Shown here: piece by piece, positions 20,216 through 29,989 of the stretch | How positions within the stretch are numbered: position 1 is the first letter of the stretch | How the letters are laid out: every line of letters starts with the position of its first letter | NCBI GenBank assembly: GCA_009784775.1 | Contig: WQXQ01000004.1 | Span: 1 to 53,848 of the forward strand | Length of the DNA stretch: 53,848 nucleotides | Direction: 5' to 3' | Source: Treponema sp. | Lineage (GTDB): Bacteria > Spirochaetota > Spirochaetia > Treponematales > Breznakiellaceae | Notes under the pieces: generated by a model | The model's input: the letters and a program-made list of their open reading frames with translations, nothing else | What the model was told of the DNA's origin: nothing | The model's database searches: none | Made by a program: the position numbers and the translations under genes

Positions 20216-21172
20216 ATGAATAACAAACAAAGTATTATACTATGCGCACTTATTCTGGCGCTGGGGCAATTGGTCTTTGCAGAAGATGAAACGCCCAAAA
20301 TGGCATTGGGCATTGGTCCCGAAGTAAACATGAATACCCCGGTCAATTTTGCCGGCGGGCTTGCGTTGGGTTTTGATTACAACCTGCCTATAACCGCCGC
20401 CCCTTTTGCCGCCGGAGTTACCATAACCGGCAGCTATAACTTTTCCGATATTTTTGTTGCCGAATTCAGCGGTTTATTCCGCTGGTATTTTTTGGGACGC
20501 GGCTTTAACGGATGGTTTGCGCAGGTCAATCTGGGCGGTAACGTCGCTATGGCCGAGGGAGCGCCGCTGCCTCTGGTAGCCGAACTGCGTGCCGGATACC
20601 GCGTGCCTTTGGGAAAAAAGTTTTACGTTGAACCCTACGGCCGCGCGGGCTACCCCGCCGTGTGGGGGCTCGGCGTAATGGCAGGTATACGCTTCTCGCC
20701 GAAAAAACCGGAAGCAGTCGAAAGACCAACGCGTGAACGGGACACCAGAAGCCTGGCCGCGCGTATAGCCGCCATATTCGGTGAAAGAGACATCCAGGAC
20801 ACCACGGTAGAAGTAACCGATGAAGGTATCAGGGTTTCTTTCCAGAATATTCAATTCTTGCCCGACTCGGCGGAACTGCAGGATTCTGAATTGCCCAAAA
20901 TCAATGAAATGGCTGAAATCTTACGGAGCTTGCCTGGTGTACGGATACAGATTGCCGGACATACCGCTCTTGCCGATACGGAAGAATCCAGGATGAGGGT
21001 TTCTCTGGAACGGGCAACCGGTATTGCAGACTACCTCGTTGGGCTCGAAGCTATCAGCGCAGACAATATCACCACAGTAGGTTATGGTGCCGATCGTCCT
21101 ATTGCCGACAACGCAACACCGGAAGGTATGGCGGCCAATAGACGTATCGAAATTACCATATTGGAGGATTAA
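20216..21172 (+). CDS. OmpA-family protein (N-terminal barrel-like, C-terminal OmpA peptidoglycan-binding domain)
   Basis: FQNIQFLPDSAEL..LPKINEMAEILRSLPGVRIQIAGHT..S..RA..VGYGADRPIADNATPEGMAANRRIEI. Confidence 0.88.
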   Translation: MNNKQSIILCALILALGQLVFAEDETPKMALGIGPEVNMNTPVNFAGGLALGFDYNLPITAAPFAAGVTITGSYNFSDIFVAEFSGLFRWYFLGRGFNGWFAQVNLGGNVAMAEGAPLPLVAELRAGYRVPLGKKFYVEPYGRAGYPAVWGLGVMAGIRFSPKKPEAVERPTRERDTRSLAARIAAIFGERDIQDTTVEVTDEGIRVSFQNIQFLPDSAELQDSELPKINEMAEILRSLPGVRIQIAGHTALADTEESRMRVSLERATGIADYLVGLEAISADNITTVGYGADRPIADNATPEGMAANRRIEITILED

Positions 21173-21175
21173 GAG

Positions 21176-24100
21176 ATGAAAATGAAACATCCATTTGTTT
21201 TTTGTGCTTTGTTCTTTGTGCTTTGTGCTTTGATTTTATCCTCCTGCAGCAACCCGTTCTGGAAAGAAGTCGAGGGCATTACGATCAATCCGCTAACCCC
21301 CATTGATATCACCGCCATAACGGGCGTAACACCGCCAGAATTCGAGGGAATACCGAAAACGGCTATCGATGAAACCGAGCAGTTCACCGGAACGGTGACA
21401 TGGTCTCCGACCGTAATCGACACTTTTGCCGCTGACACTGTATACACGGCAACCATAACGCTCACGGCAAAAGACGGTTTTACCACAGAAGGTTTAGCGG
21501 CTGACTTCTTCACCGTCGCGGGTGCAACTCCAGTAACATACAATGCAGACAGAGGGCGCATAACGGCGGTATTCCCGGCAACCGGATCCGTACCGCCAAC
21601 CCCCATTGATATCTTCGCCATAGCGGGCGTAACGCCGCCGGTACTGGGCGCAACACCGGTCACAACGGTTACCGAAACACTGCAGTATACCGGAAGCGTG
21701 CAATGGGCACCGAATCCATTGGTACCGGATCCAAGCGGAACCTTTGCCGCCGCAACTACGTACATCGCAACCATAAGGCTGACGGCATTACCGGGCTTTA
21801 CCCTTAATGGCGTAGCGGCCAACTCCTTTACCGTTGCGGGAACGGCAGTACCGGCAACAAACGACGCTAACTCCGGCGAGGTCACTGCGATATTCCCGGC
21901 AACGCTTAACGCAGTTATCGACATCTTTACCATAACAGGCGTAACGCCGCCAGTACTCGGGGAACCACCGGCAACAGAGGTCACTGAAACCGATCAGTTC
22001 ACCGGGCTTGTGGCATGGAGCGTTGGCGGCACTGCCTTTACCGGCGATACCTTTGCCGCCGCAACCGTATACACGGCAACCATAACGCTGACGGCAAAAA
22101 CGAGCTTTACCTTTAATGGCGTACCGGCCAACTCCTTTACCGTTGCAGGAACCTCAACACCGGCGACAAACCTTGCCGGAACCAATGCAACGATTACCGT
22201 TACCGCGGTATTCCCGGAAACGGCTCCTGCCGTCATTGACATTGTCAATATAGCGGGCGTAACGCCGCCGGCAACCGGGGAAACACCGGTCACAGAGGTC
22301 ACCGAAACACCGCAGTTCACCGGAGAAGTGGAATGGGATCCGGAAGTAACCGGAACCTTTGCCCCTTCAACACGATACACAGCGCGCATACGGCTCACGG
22401 CAAAACCGGGCTATACGCTGGACGGCGTAGATGAAGACTTCTTTGATATACCGGGCGCGGAATCGGTGACGTACGATCCGGACACCGGTTACATTATCGC
22501 AGTATTCCCGGAAACCACCGCAGCATTGCCAGACCCCGTTGATATCCTGGCCATAGCGGGCGTAACGCCACCGGCAGTCGGGGCAATACCGGTCACAGAG
22601 GTCACCGAAACAGCGCAGTACACCGGAACCGTGGAATGGAGCGTTGGCGGCACCGACTTTACCGGCACAACCTTTGCCGGCGAAGTCGTATACACGGCAA
22701 CCATAAGGCTGACAGCAAAAACGGGCTTTACCTTCACCGGCGTAGGACAAAATACCTTTACCGTTACGGGAGCCGTCCCACCGGCGACAAACCCTGCCAA
22801 CTCCGGCGTGGTCACCGCAGTATTCCCGGCAACAGCGCCCGCCGTTGTTACGCTTACAGCCATACAGGGCATAACACGGCCGGCACCCGGCGGAACACCG
22901 ACAACAACGATTACCCCCACAACCCAGTTCACCGGAACCGTGACATGGAGCGTTGGCGGTATTGCCTTTACCGGCGATACCTTTACCAATAACACAACAT
23001 ACACGGCAACCATAACGCTGACGGCAAGAACAGGCTTTACCTTCAACGGTGTAGCGGCAGCGGCCAACCACTTCACCGTTGCGGGAGCCGTACCACCGGT
23101 GACAAACCTTGCCGGAACCAATGCAACGATTACCGTTACGGCAGTATTCCCGGAAACCGGCGCCAAGCCGTATCACCGAATCTATACCACCACCATCAAT
23201 GGCGAAATTACCATTAACGGCAGTATCATTCCTGCCCTTCCCGGCGGTGACGGTTATGTAGAAGCGGAAGAAGACAGCATCGTAGCGGTAACCGCATTCC
23301 CGACAACGTCCGGCTATAAACTGATCAATGGCTCCTTATTGGTAATAAAAGCGCCGGTAAATACTCCCAATAATACGGTGCCGGTAACGGTCATTAGTGA
23401 ACAAACGGACGGAATGTTGGGTACCTACTCATTTACAATGCCCTCACAGAATGTGTTGGTAAGCGTTGGATTCTATCAGGAGCAGGTACTGCCCCCGATA
23501 ACATCAACAGATAAATTGTACTCCAGCGGTACCCTGAATAATGTCGTATTGACAGAAACCTATGGCCGCCATATCCCCTGGTACGCAGACTTTGAAGGCC
23601 GCAGCGGCGGTCAGGCAATACGCATTGGCCCCAATGAATTCGCGCCGCAAGGTTCAGGTTTTACCTTAACCAGAAGCACGGGAATAAACCTGAATTCCGT
23701 AAACGCGCTTTCATTCTGGGTCAGAAGCCCCGACGGCTCAAGGATACAGAGTGTCCAATTTGGCGCCGGTACGGACCATAGCGTCATGTACACCGGCGAA
23801 AGCAACGAAGGCATTGAAGTTGGCACCGCCTGGACCAGAATTCTGGTACCAGTCCCCAGCAGCAGGAATATCACTATAAATGAGCTCTTCAAAATAGAGA
23901 TCAGTTATACTGAAGAAAACAGAACCCTGTACATTGACGACATCGAATTTATCACCACTCCGGTAAACTTTACCGGTCTGACATTGCGGACACCCAATAC
24001 TGTTTCGCTTGACACCAATACCCCTGTATCAACCATTGTCCGCGGCATGAGGGCCGCATACACGGTTGGCGGAACACCGGTTTCCTTATTCGCCGGCAAT

Positions 24101-24895
24101 ATTAATTTTGCAAGCTACCATACCGTTGCCTATGCGGTGACGTCAGGCGGCGCTTCGCTCAATGGTCCTCAAACGATATTGACCGCAAATACCGCCGGTC
24201 CATACAACTTTAGAGTTACTATGGACGGCAGCCAAGGCAATATAACCGGCCAGGTCAGCGGGACACGGTTCTACACCATTGAAGATTGTATGCCATTTGC
24301 CATGGAACATCAGGGATGGAACGGAGAAATCGAAGGTAATTACGGCAATCCTGGTCCTGGCGACTACCGCGCAACTTCGTGGCGTGCAGCTTTTGAATCA
24401 GACGGAACCGGCAGACCGTATCTGATGGTAATGAACCGGCGCTGGGATGGATACCGCGATTGGGACCTGGAAGGAACAGTCGGCAGAAATCTCCAAACCC
24501 GTTTGAATCTGAACAACCTGGGATTCCCTGTTACGCACATTGTTATTAGAGCGCGCTCCAATGCGCCGGGTTTATCGTTCCACTTCCGTGTATGGTCCAA
24601 TACGGCCAACCCGCCCGGCACCGCTGACTGGAACTGGGATGTCGGCAGGTATTCAACAGTTGCATACCCGCTCTCCAATACATGGCAAGAGATACGCATT
24701 CCAATATTGGGCAGCTTTAGACAAGGCGAACGGGGTGCGTTGACACAAACAAACGGAGACCCTGCTCCGTTGCTTGAAACCAATATGGTTGACGGCCAGA
24801 ACGGCTTTAGTCGGATAATTCGGTGGGAAATTGGTACTGATTACAATAACTCCATTGAGAATTTCATGTACATTGAATACATTCGTGTCGAGTAG
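21176..24895 (+). CDS. Giant repeat lipoprotein: six ~100-aa Ig-like repeats, an InlB-like repeat, two carbohydrate-binding-like modules
   Basis: Lipobox LILSSCSN; repeat consensus IAGVTPPVxGxxPVTEVTETxQYTGTVxW...FAAxTVYTATIxLTAKxGFTFNGVxxNxFTVAGAxPxTNxANSGxVTAVFP. Confidence 0.85.
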   Translation: MKMKHPFVFCALFFVLCALILSSCSNPFWKEVEGITINPLTPIDITAITGVTPPEFEGIPKTAIDETEQFTGTVTWSPTVIDTFAADTVYTATITLTAKDGFTTEGLAADFFTVAGATPVTYNADRGRITAVFPATGSVPPTPIDIFAIAGVTPPVLGATPVTTVTETLQYTGSVQWAPNPLVPDPSGTFAAATTYIATIRLTALPGFTLNGVAANSFTVAGTAVPATNDANSGEVTAIFPATLNAVIDIFTITGVTPPVLGEPPATEVTETDQFTGLVAWSVGGTAFTGDTFAAATVYTATITLTAKTSFTFNGVPANSFTVAGTSTPATNLAGTNATITVTAVFPETAPAVIDIVNIAGVTPPATGETPVTEVTETPQFTGEVEWDPEVTGTFAPSTRYTARIRLTAKPGYTLDGVDEDFFDIPGAESVTYDPDTGYIIAVFPETTAALPDPVDILAIAGVTPPAVGAIPVTEVTETAQYTGTVEWSVGGTDFTGTTFAGEVVYTATIRLTAKTGFTFTGVGQNTFTVTGAVPPATNPANSGVVTAVFPATAPAVVTLTAIQGITRPAPGGTPTTTITPTTQFTGTVTWSVGGIAFTGDTFTNNTTYTATITLTARTGFTFNGVAAAANHFTVAGAVPPVTNLAGTNATITVTAVFPETGAKPYHRIYTTTINGEITINGSIIPALPGGDGYVEAEEDSIVAVTAFPTTSGYKLINGSLLVIKAPVNTPNNTVPVTVISEQTDGMLGTYSFTMPSQNVLVSVGFYQEQVLPPITSTDKLYSSGTLNNVVLTETYGRHIPWYADFEGRSGGQAIRIGPNEFAPQGSGFTLTRSTGINLNSVNALSFWVRSPDGSRIQSVQFGAGTDHSVMYTGESNEGIEVGTAWTRILVPVPSSRNITINELFKIEISYTEENRTLYIDDIEFITTPVNFTGLTLRTPNTVSLDTNTPVSTIVRGMRAAYTVGGTPVSLFAGNINFASYHTVAYAVTSGGASLNGPQTILTANTAGPYNFRVTMDGSQGNITGQVSGTRFYTIEDCMPFAMEHQGWNGEIEGNYGNPGPGDYRATSWRAAFESDGTGRPYLMVMNRRWDGYRDWDLEGTVGRNLQTRLNLNNLGFPVTHIVIRARSNAPGLSFHFRVWSNTANPPGTADWNWDVGRYSTVAYPLSNTWQEIRIPILGSFRQGERGALTQTNGDPAPLLETNMVDGQNGFSRIIRWEIGTDYNNSIENFMYIEYIRVE
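21292..23158 (+). repeat. Six tandem ~300-bp coding repeats
   Basis: Repeat starts near 21301, 21604, 21911, 22231, 22535, 22840, marked by GCGGGCGTAACGCCGCC-like sequence. Confidence 0.85.
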
Positions 24896-24907
24896 GCGAG
24901 GAGGAAA

Positions 24908-26260
24908 ATGATGAAACAATTACTGCAAAAATCACTGTTATTGGTATTAACGGCCAGTTTCGTAATCTGGGCAGGCTGCCCGCAGCTGGAAAATCTGACC
25001 GGCCGGTCAGCAAACAAGCAACAAGGGATTCATAATCCGGACTGGGGCTGGGATCCCAATTGGCCTGACGGCCCGGGTCCCGGACCGGGGGACGGTTATT
25101 CCGGCGGGGGTGATCCCTACGACCACGGTCTGGTACCGGGAGACTCGCTCTACTGGCACCCCGATCTGGTGTGGCAGGATGAATTCAACGGTGACTCGCT
25201 TGACATGAACAAGTGGAATTACGATTGGGGCCACGGAGGCCAGTACGGTAATGGCGGCTGGGGTAATGGTGAATTTCAGTTTTACCATCCCGATAATGTG
25301 AGCGTCAGAGGCGGTAAACTTATCCTTGAGGCACGAAAAGTAGACAACTGCCCCGGCGGCTGCTGTTGGTTCCCCACTCCCGCTGATCCCCATCGAGGAA
25401 ATTATACATCCGGTAAAATTACCACCGCCGGAACCCTGAACCTTGACGGTTCAGCCGAGCGGAATAAATACGCGGTAGAAGCCGGGCACCGGCTGGAAGC
25501 ATCCATGAAGATGCCGCGGGGAAGAGCCCTGTGGCCGGCCTTTTGGATGCTGGGCGCCAGTGTCAACGAATGGAATGCCGGCGATATGCGGGTTACCGGA
25601 TGGCCGCGCTGCGGCGAAATTGACATCATGGAAACCAGCGGCGACAAACCCCGCCGCTACGGTGTCCACTTACACGCAGGCAGGTCGTATATGTACGGCT
25701 ACTGGAATGAAGGCCGCGCCTATGACCATCCAACCGATCTGTCCGATGATTTTTATGTATACGGCGTAAAATGGGACGATCAGGATATCATTTTCTACCT
25801 GCAAAGCAATGAAGAAGAATATGAAGACCGAACAACCTTTTTTGAATGGACTCTGAACTGGGCTGCCAAGGAAGAAATCGAAGCCAATAATCATGGCGGC
25901 GATCCCGTAGGACACACCGAAGCCTTTTTTGAGCAGGGGCACTGCATTACCTTTAACATGGCCATAAGCGGCGCGTATGTTGCGGATCATTATAACAATG
26001 GTAACAATGTACACGGTAATCCCGCTGATGGTGTATCATGGGGAGTTCCGCCGTATGACTGGGCATTTTCAGAAACTGGTCATACCATTCGCGCGCAGGA
26101 TTTGGACTGGAAGCATACCCAAACTCCGTGCGCCGCGCCTGATTGCGCTCACGGCAATGGCAGAGAAATCGGCACATTCCTGAGCGGCGCGCAGTTATAC
26201 CGGGATCGCACCCTGCAAGTGGATTGGGTGCGGGTATTCAAATGGAACCGGGATCAATAG
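24908..26260 (+). CDS. Glycoside hydrolase family 16 (beta-glucanase-like), lipoprotein
   Basis: WQDEFNGDSLDMNKWNYDWG..GWGNGEFQFYHPDNV; catalytic motif GEIDIMETSG; lipobox VIWAGC. Confidence 0.9.
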   Translation: MMKQLLQKSLLLVLTASFVIWAGCPQLENLTGRSANKQQGIHNPDWGWDPNWPDGPGPGPGDGYSGGGDPYDHGLVPGDSLYWHPDLVWQDEFNGDSLDMNKWNYDWGHGGQYGNGGWGNGEFQFYHPDNVSVRGGKLILEARKVDNCPGGCCWFPTPADPHRGNYTSGKITTAGTLNLDGSAERNKYAVEAGHRLEASMKMPRGRALWPAFWMLGASVNEWNAGDMRVTGWPRCGEIDIMETSGDKPRRYGVHLHAGRSYMYGYWNEGRAYDHPTDLSDDFYVYGVKWDDQDIIFYLQSNEEEYEDRTTFFEWTLNWAAKEEIEANNHGGDPVGHTEAFFEQGHCITFNMAISGAYVADHYNNGNNVHGNPADGVSWGVPPYDWAFSETGHTIRAQDLDWKHTQTPCAAPDCAHGNGREIGTFLSGAQLYRDRTLQVDWVRVFKWNRDQ

Positions 26261-26274
26261 GAAAGGGGAATACC

Positions 26275-29200
26275 ATGAAACACACCATACACATTGCCCT
26301 TATTATTACCGGCATTTTCGCAGCGTTATGTATGACCAGTTGTCCGGACCCGTATATGCATCCAATGAATATGCAGAATACCAATAAATCCGGCGTAGGC
26401 ACACCGGACAGGCCGGGCAAAACCTATCGGGTATACGTCCAGTCATCAGCCAACGGCGTGGTCAAACTTGACAAGGCAAGCGGCATATATATGCAGGATG
26501 AATTGGTTATCCTTAGTATTGAGCCAAACGCAACCTTCCATTGCAGTTATCTGGAAGCGGTTATAACCAGCGTCGCCAGCGCGCCAATCAGCGGAAAATT
26601 GAGCGACAGCACCCGCACATTCAAAATGCCCAATGCCAATGTATACATTATGGCCGGATTTGTAACCGGTTCACTGAACACCATTGGTATTGGAGAGCAG
26701 CTTAACGGCCGTATCCTTTCGGTAAGCCATACCGCAGCGTCAAGGGATAATAGAATTACCGTTACCGTAGAACCCAACGAAGGGTTCGAACTTGAACCAG
26801 GCGGCCTTAAAATCATCGGGGACAGAACCGCGGCAGTCGCTTCTTTTCAAGGCTCAGGCAGACGGGGTGAATATTCCTTCTTCATGATAAATGAGCCGGT
26901 TACCCTGCACGCGTTATTCTTTGACCCAGCCGTAGAACAATACCGTATTGTGCTCGCCACGCCCAATGACCAAAGCGGCAACGCGATTGTCGTAAAGGGA
27001 TTGGCCGCGGCAGGCGAACGGGTAACCATGATCATGTACCTGCAGGATGACCACACGCTATTGGAACCGCCAACCGCTACCTGGAAAAACGGCTCCCTGA
27101 CAGTAACGCAAGATACCCCCCTTGACCCCACCCGCTGGTCATTTACCATGCCCGCTGCCGGACTCGCAATAGGAGACGTTGTTTCCATAGGAGCGCGGTG
27201 GCGAATGGTTCCCATGTATACCGTAAAGACCGAAATCGCGGCAGCCAGTCCCGGCGAAGGCACCTTTACCGTGAACGGCCTGAACCGCGTTGGAAAAATA
27301 GCGGCCGGAGAAGAGGTCACGCTGACTCTGAAACTCAATGACAGCGAAAACTTCTTCTACAAGCCAAACAGTATACAGGCGCTGAGTGAAACAGGCGGCA
27401 ACTTTACAAACCAGCTTGCCTTTATCGAAGATCCCTGGATCGGAGACACCTTAACCTGGAAATTCCTGCTGCCTGCCGCTCCGCCGGTAGAAATACTTGA
27501 AACCATAACGGTATCTACCATCATTGAAGGCATAGAGGCGCATCTGGTAACGCTTAACGGCTTTACCGATGGTAACGGGAAAAAAGCAGCCACGCTTGCG
27601 TTAACGCCCTGGGCTGCCGGCAAGGATGTCCTGCCAGGCCAGCTGAAAATACGCGAAGGAAAAATGGTCAGCGCAACACTGATCCACGATCCGGATGACT
27701 ATACGTTCACCTCAGGCAGTTTCAACGTAACCAGAACCGGCGGCGGCGGTAACGTAAGCGTAGTACGGGATGGGGATACCAAATTGTCCTTCATGATGCT
27801 CCCTGAACCCATTACCATATCAGCAACACTGACCGCTCTGCCGTTCCACACCATAACCACCCAATCAGTCCCGGCCAATACGGGTACGATCAATGTGGCG
27901 ATAGCGAGTCCCGATGGAAAACCAAAAGAAAATGCCCGTGCAGGTTATATAGTGACCCTTACGGCAACGCCCGCAAGAGGATACGCCGCGGCATCCGCCG
28001 GACCAACCGTATCACCCACGCAGCCGCTGACACAGGTGGGCAATGCCTGGTCATTTACCATGCCAAATCAAAATGTGACGGTGAGCTGGAATTTTGTGGA
28101 TCGCGGTCATCTGGAAATCTACAAAGGCGGACCAAGGTTGCCAGGCTTGTTTGTTACCCAGAGCGCCTATCCCTATGGGAATGCGATTAATTTTGCTGAC
28201 TGGTGGGACACCAATCCAGCGTATCAAAACGCCGGCCGTAACGGCGGGCGGGCGATCAGGATCGGGCCAAACAGCAGATCAATAGCGGCAGGACAAACAT
28301 ATACCAATGCAGAAATAGGCTTTGGACTAGAAGTACCCCAGGCAGTTGATGTAAGCTGGGCGGGGGCAATCTCCTTCTGGATGAGACGAGAATCAGGAGG
28401 CGACACAGCAAACTGGGCAGGTTTTGGTGAAGGCGGCAATCTGGCCATTTGGCACGGGAATGGCAATAACTCACAATTTAACCATCCGATTACAGCGCAG
28501 GAGGTCAATGGCTGGACACGCTATATAATACCGGTTCCCTATCCCAAAGAAGGCATGAACTTGAAACGGGTCTTCTTCTGGAAAGGCAATGCCGGGGGCA
28601 GTAATACCATCTGGTTGATTGACGACATTGAATTTATCCCCTCAACCCAGATAGATATGGTGGCCATAACCATCGCCGACTCCTATCCCTCGGAAATTAC
28701 ACCCAACGTGCCGGTTGAGGCCCACAGTTTAGCCAATATCAACCGGGTAGGATTCAGGTACACCACCAATGCCGCAGCTGGAGCCCCAACGGCAAGCGCG
28801 ACAATGTGGAATAGTACCGGCAGCAATGTAAACTATAGCTGGGGATCCTGGGTACCAAACAGACTGTACAGCTACAATGTGTACGGCGCGGATGGCAGTC
28901 TGTCCGGCACTACGGTTACCCCATTAAGGTCGGGCGGTAATTTTGAGTTGAGTATGTCTCTTACCGACATAAAGAATAACCGCATAGAAAGTAACCGTAT
29001 GCGTGTTGACATCGAAGATGACAGCCGGAGAATCCTTGAGAACTTCGAGGTGAATGCTCCCGCATCAAACGGAGCCCGGGGTTACTGGGATGAGATGCTC
29101 TGGCGCGCCAGATCCACCGGAACCAATGCGTTCAACGGCGCCTATTCAGGGGATTACCGATACCTGCGGGATCCCACCGGCAGACCCGGTGAAGCTGAAA

Positions 29201-29613
29201 ATCAGAGGATACCGGCAAGGGCAGGCAGGAATCTCCCCGCCCCCGTTGATATTTCCGCTTATACCAATGTGGTATTCTATATCAAGGGCAACATAGCCAG
29301 CATTGAATCGGATACCTTCAGCTTTAGCCTAAGTATGAACGCGAATTACGCCAACGGCGCGGGTAGTGGTACCTATAAAACGGCTAACCTGGGAACCTTC
29401 AGATCAGTGGACTTTACCATAGCGGGAAGGCCGTCGTTGACCAATGGCTTTAAGCGGGTTGAAATTCCAATCGCGAACTTCGGCTTCTCTCCAGCACAAC
29501 TAACCAGAATTACCGGCTGGGCAGTCTCGGTAATGACCTATAATGGTTGTACACAACCTGGTGACGGCTATGAATATATAATCTACATTGATGACATTGC
29601 GGTAGAAAGATAG
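26275..29613 (+). CDS. Large repeat lipoprotein with InlB-like repeats and carbohydrate-binding-like modules
   Basis: Lipobox LCMTSC; repeats ending FTMPAAGLAIG.., FTMPNQNVTVSW; YKGGPRLPG... module; IDDIEFIP and IDDIAVER ends. Track start 26143 over-extended. Confidence 0.8.
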   Translation: MKHTIHIALIITGIFAALCMTSCPDPYMHPMNMQNTNKSGVGTPDRPGKTYRVYVQSSANGVVKLDKASGIYMQDELVILSIEPNATFHCSYLEAVITSVASAPISGKLSDSTRTFKMPNANVYIMAGFVTGSLNTIGIGEQLNGRILSVSHTAASRDNRITVTVEPNEGFELEPGGLKIIGDRTAAVASFQGSGRRGEYSFFMINEPVTLHALFFDPAVEQYRIVLATPNDQSGNAIVVKGLAAAGERVTMIMYLQDDHTLLEPPTATWKNGSLTVTQDTPLDPTRWSFTMPAAGLAIGDVVSIGARWRMVPMYTVKTEIAAASPGEGTFTVNGLNRVGKIAAGEEVTLTLKLNDSENFFYKPNSIQALSETGGNFTNQLAFIEDPWIGDTLTWKFLLPAAPPVEILETITVSTIIEGIEAHLVTLNGFTDGNGKKAATLALTPWAAGKDVLPGQLKIREGKMVSATLIHDPDDYTFTSGSFNVTRTGGGGNVSVVRDGDTKLSFMMLPEPITISATLTALPFHTITTQSVPANTGTINVAIASPDGKPKENARAGYIVTLTATPARGYAAASAGPTVSPTQPLTQVGNAWSFTMPNQNVTVSWNFVDRGHLEIYKGGPRLPGLFVTQSAYPYGNAINFADWWDTNPAYQNAGRNGGRAIRIGPNSRSIAAGQTYTNAEIGFGLEVPQAVDVSWAGAISFWMRRESGGDTANWAGFGEGGNLAIWHGNGNNSQFNHPITAQEVNGWTRYIIPVPYPKEGMNLKRVFFWKGNAGGSNTIWLIDDIEFIPSTQIDMVAITIADSYPSEITPNVPVEAHSLANINRVGFRYTTNAAAGAPTASATMWNSTGSNVNYSWGSWVPNRLYSYNVYGADGSLSGTTVTPLRSGGNFELSMSLTDIKNNRIESNRMRVDIEDDSRRILENFEVNAPASNGARGYWDEMLWRARSTGTNAFNGAYSGDYRYLRDPTGRPGEAENQRIPARAGRNLPAPVDISAYTNVVFYIKGNIASIESDTFSFSLSMNANYANGAGSGTYKTANLGTFRSVDFTIAGRPSLTNGFKRVEIPIANFGFSPAQLTRITGWAVSVMTYNGCTQPGDGYEYIIYIDDIAVER

Positions 29614-29632
29614 TCTAACCAAACTTGAACAG

Positions 29633-29678
29633 GCCTGACCACTAAAACGAATAATTTTAGTGGTCAGGCTTTTTTTTA
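29633..29678 (+). terminator. Rho-independent terminator of the surface operon
   Basis: GCCTGACCACTAAAA-CGAATAA-TTTTAGTGGTCAGGC followed by T9: 15-bp perfect stem. Confidence 0.93.
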
Positions 29679-29697
29679 GTATTGTTTTTTTTACCAT

Positions 29698-29726
29698 TTG
29701 ACACAAATGCGCGTACACGTTACTAT
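29698..29726 (+). promoter_or_regulatory. Candidate infA promoter
   Basis: TTGACA - 17 bp - TACTAT. Confidence 0.6.
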
Positions 29727-29742
29727 AAGATAAGGAGTACTT

Positions 29743-29967
29743 GTGGCGAAAGAAGAAGCAATAGAAGTAGAAGGGATTGTGCGCGAAGCCCTTCCCAATA
29801 CCATGTTCAGAGTAGAATTGGACAACCAAAAAGGGCATTTAATACTGGCCCACCTTTCCGGCAAAATGCGCAAGCATTATATCCGCATTGTCCCCGGCGA
29901 CCGGGTTCGGATCGCCCTTTCCCCCTACGATTTAACCCGCGGCAGAATCATTTACCGCGAACGTTAG
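29743..29967 (+). CDS. infA: Translation initiation factor IF-1
   Basis: [77 protein letters not shown] start, AAGGAG SD. Confidence 0.98.
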   Translation: MAKEEAIEVEGIVREALPNTMFRVELDNQKGHLILAHLSGKMRKHYIRIVPGDRVRIALSPYDLTRGRIIYRER

Positions 29968-29989
29968 TTCGAAACGCTAGCGGTTCATC

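Noticed and set aside
21292-23158. CRISPR-like regular repeats
   Set aside because: ~300-bp in-frame protein repeats, not short direct repeats with unique spacers; no cas genes.
21169-23176. Long minus-strand ORFs (271, 134, 269, 225 aa) opposite the repeat lipoprotein
   Set aside because: Antisense to a coherent repeat protein; they have biased composition and arise from the stop-poor, GC-rich repeat DNA.
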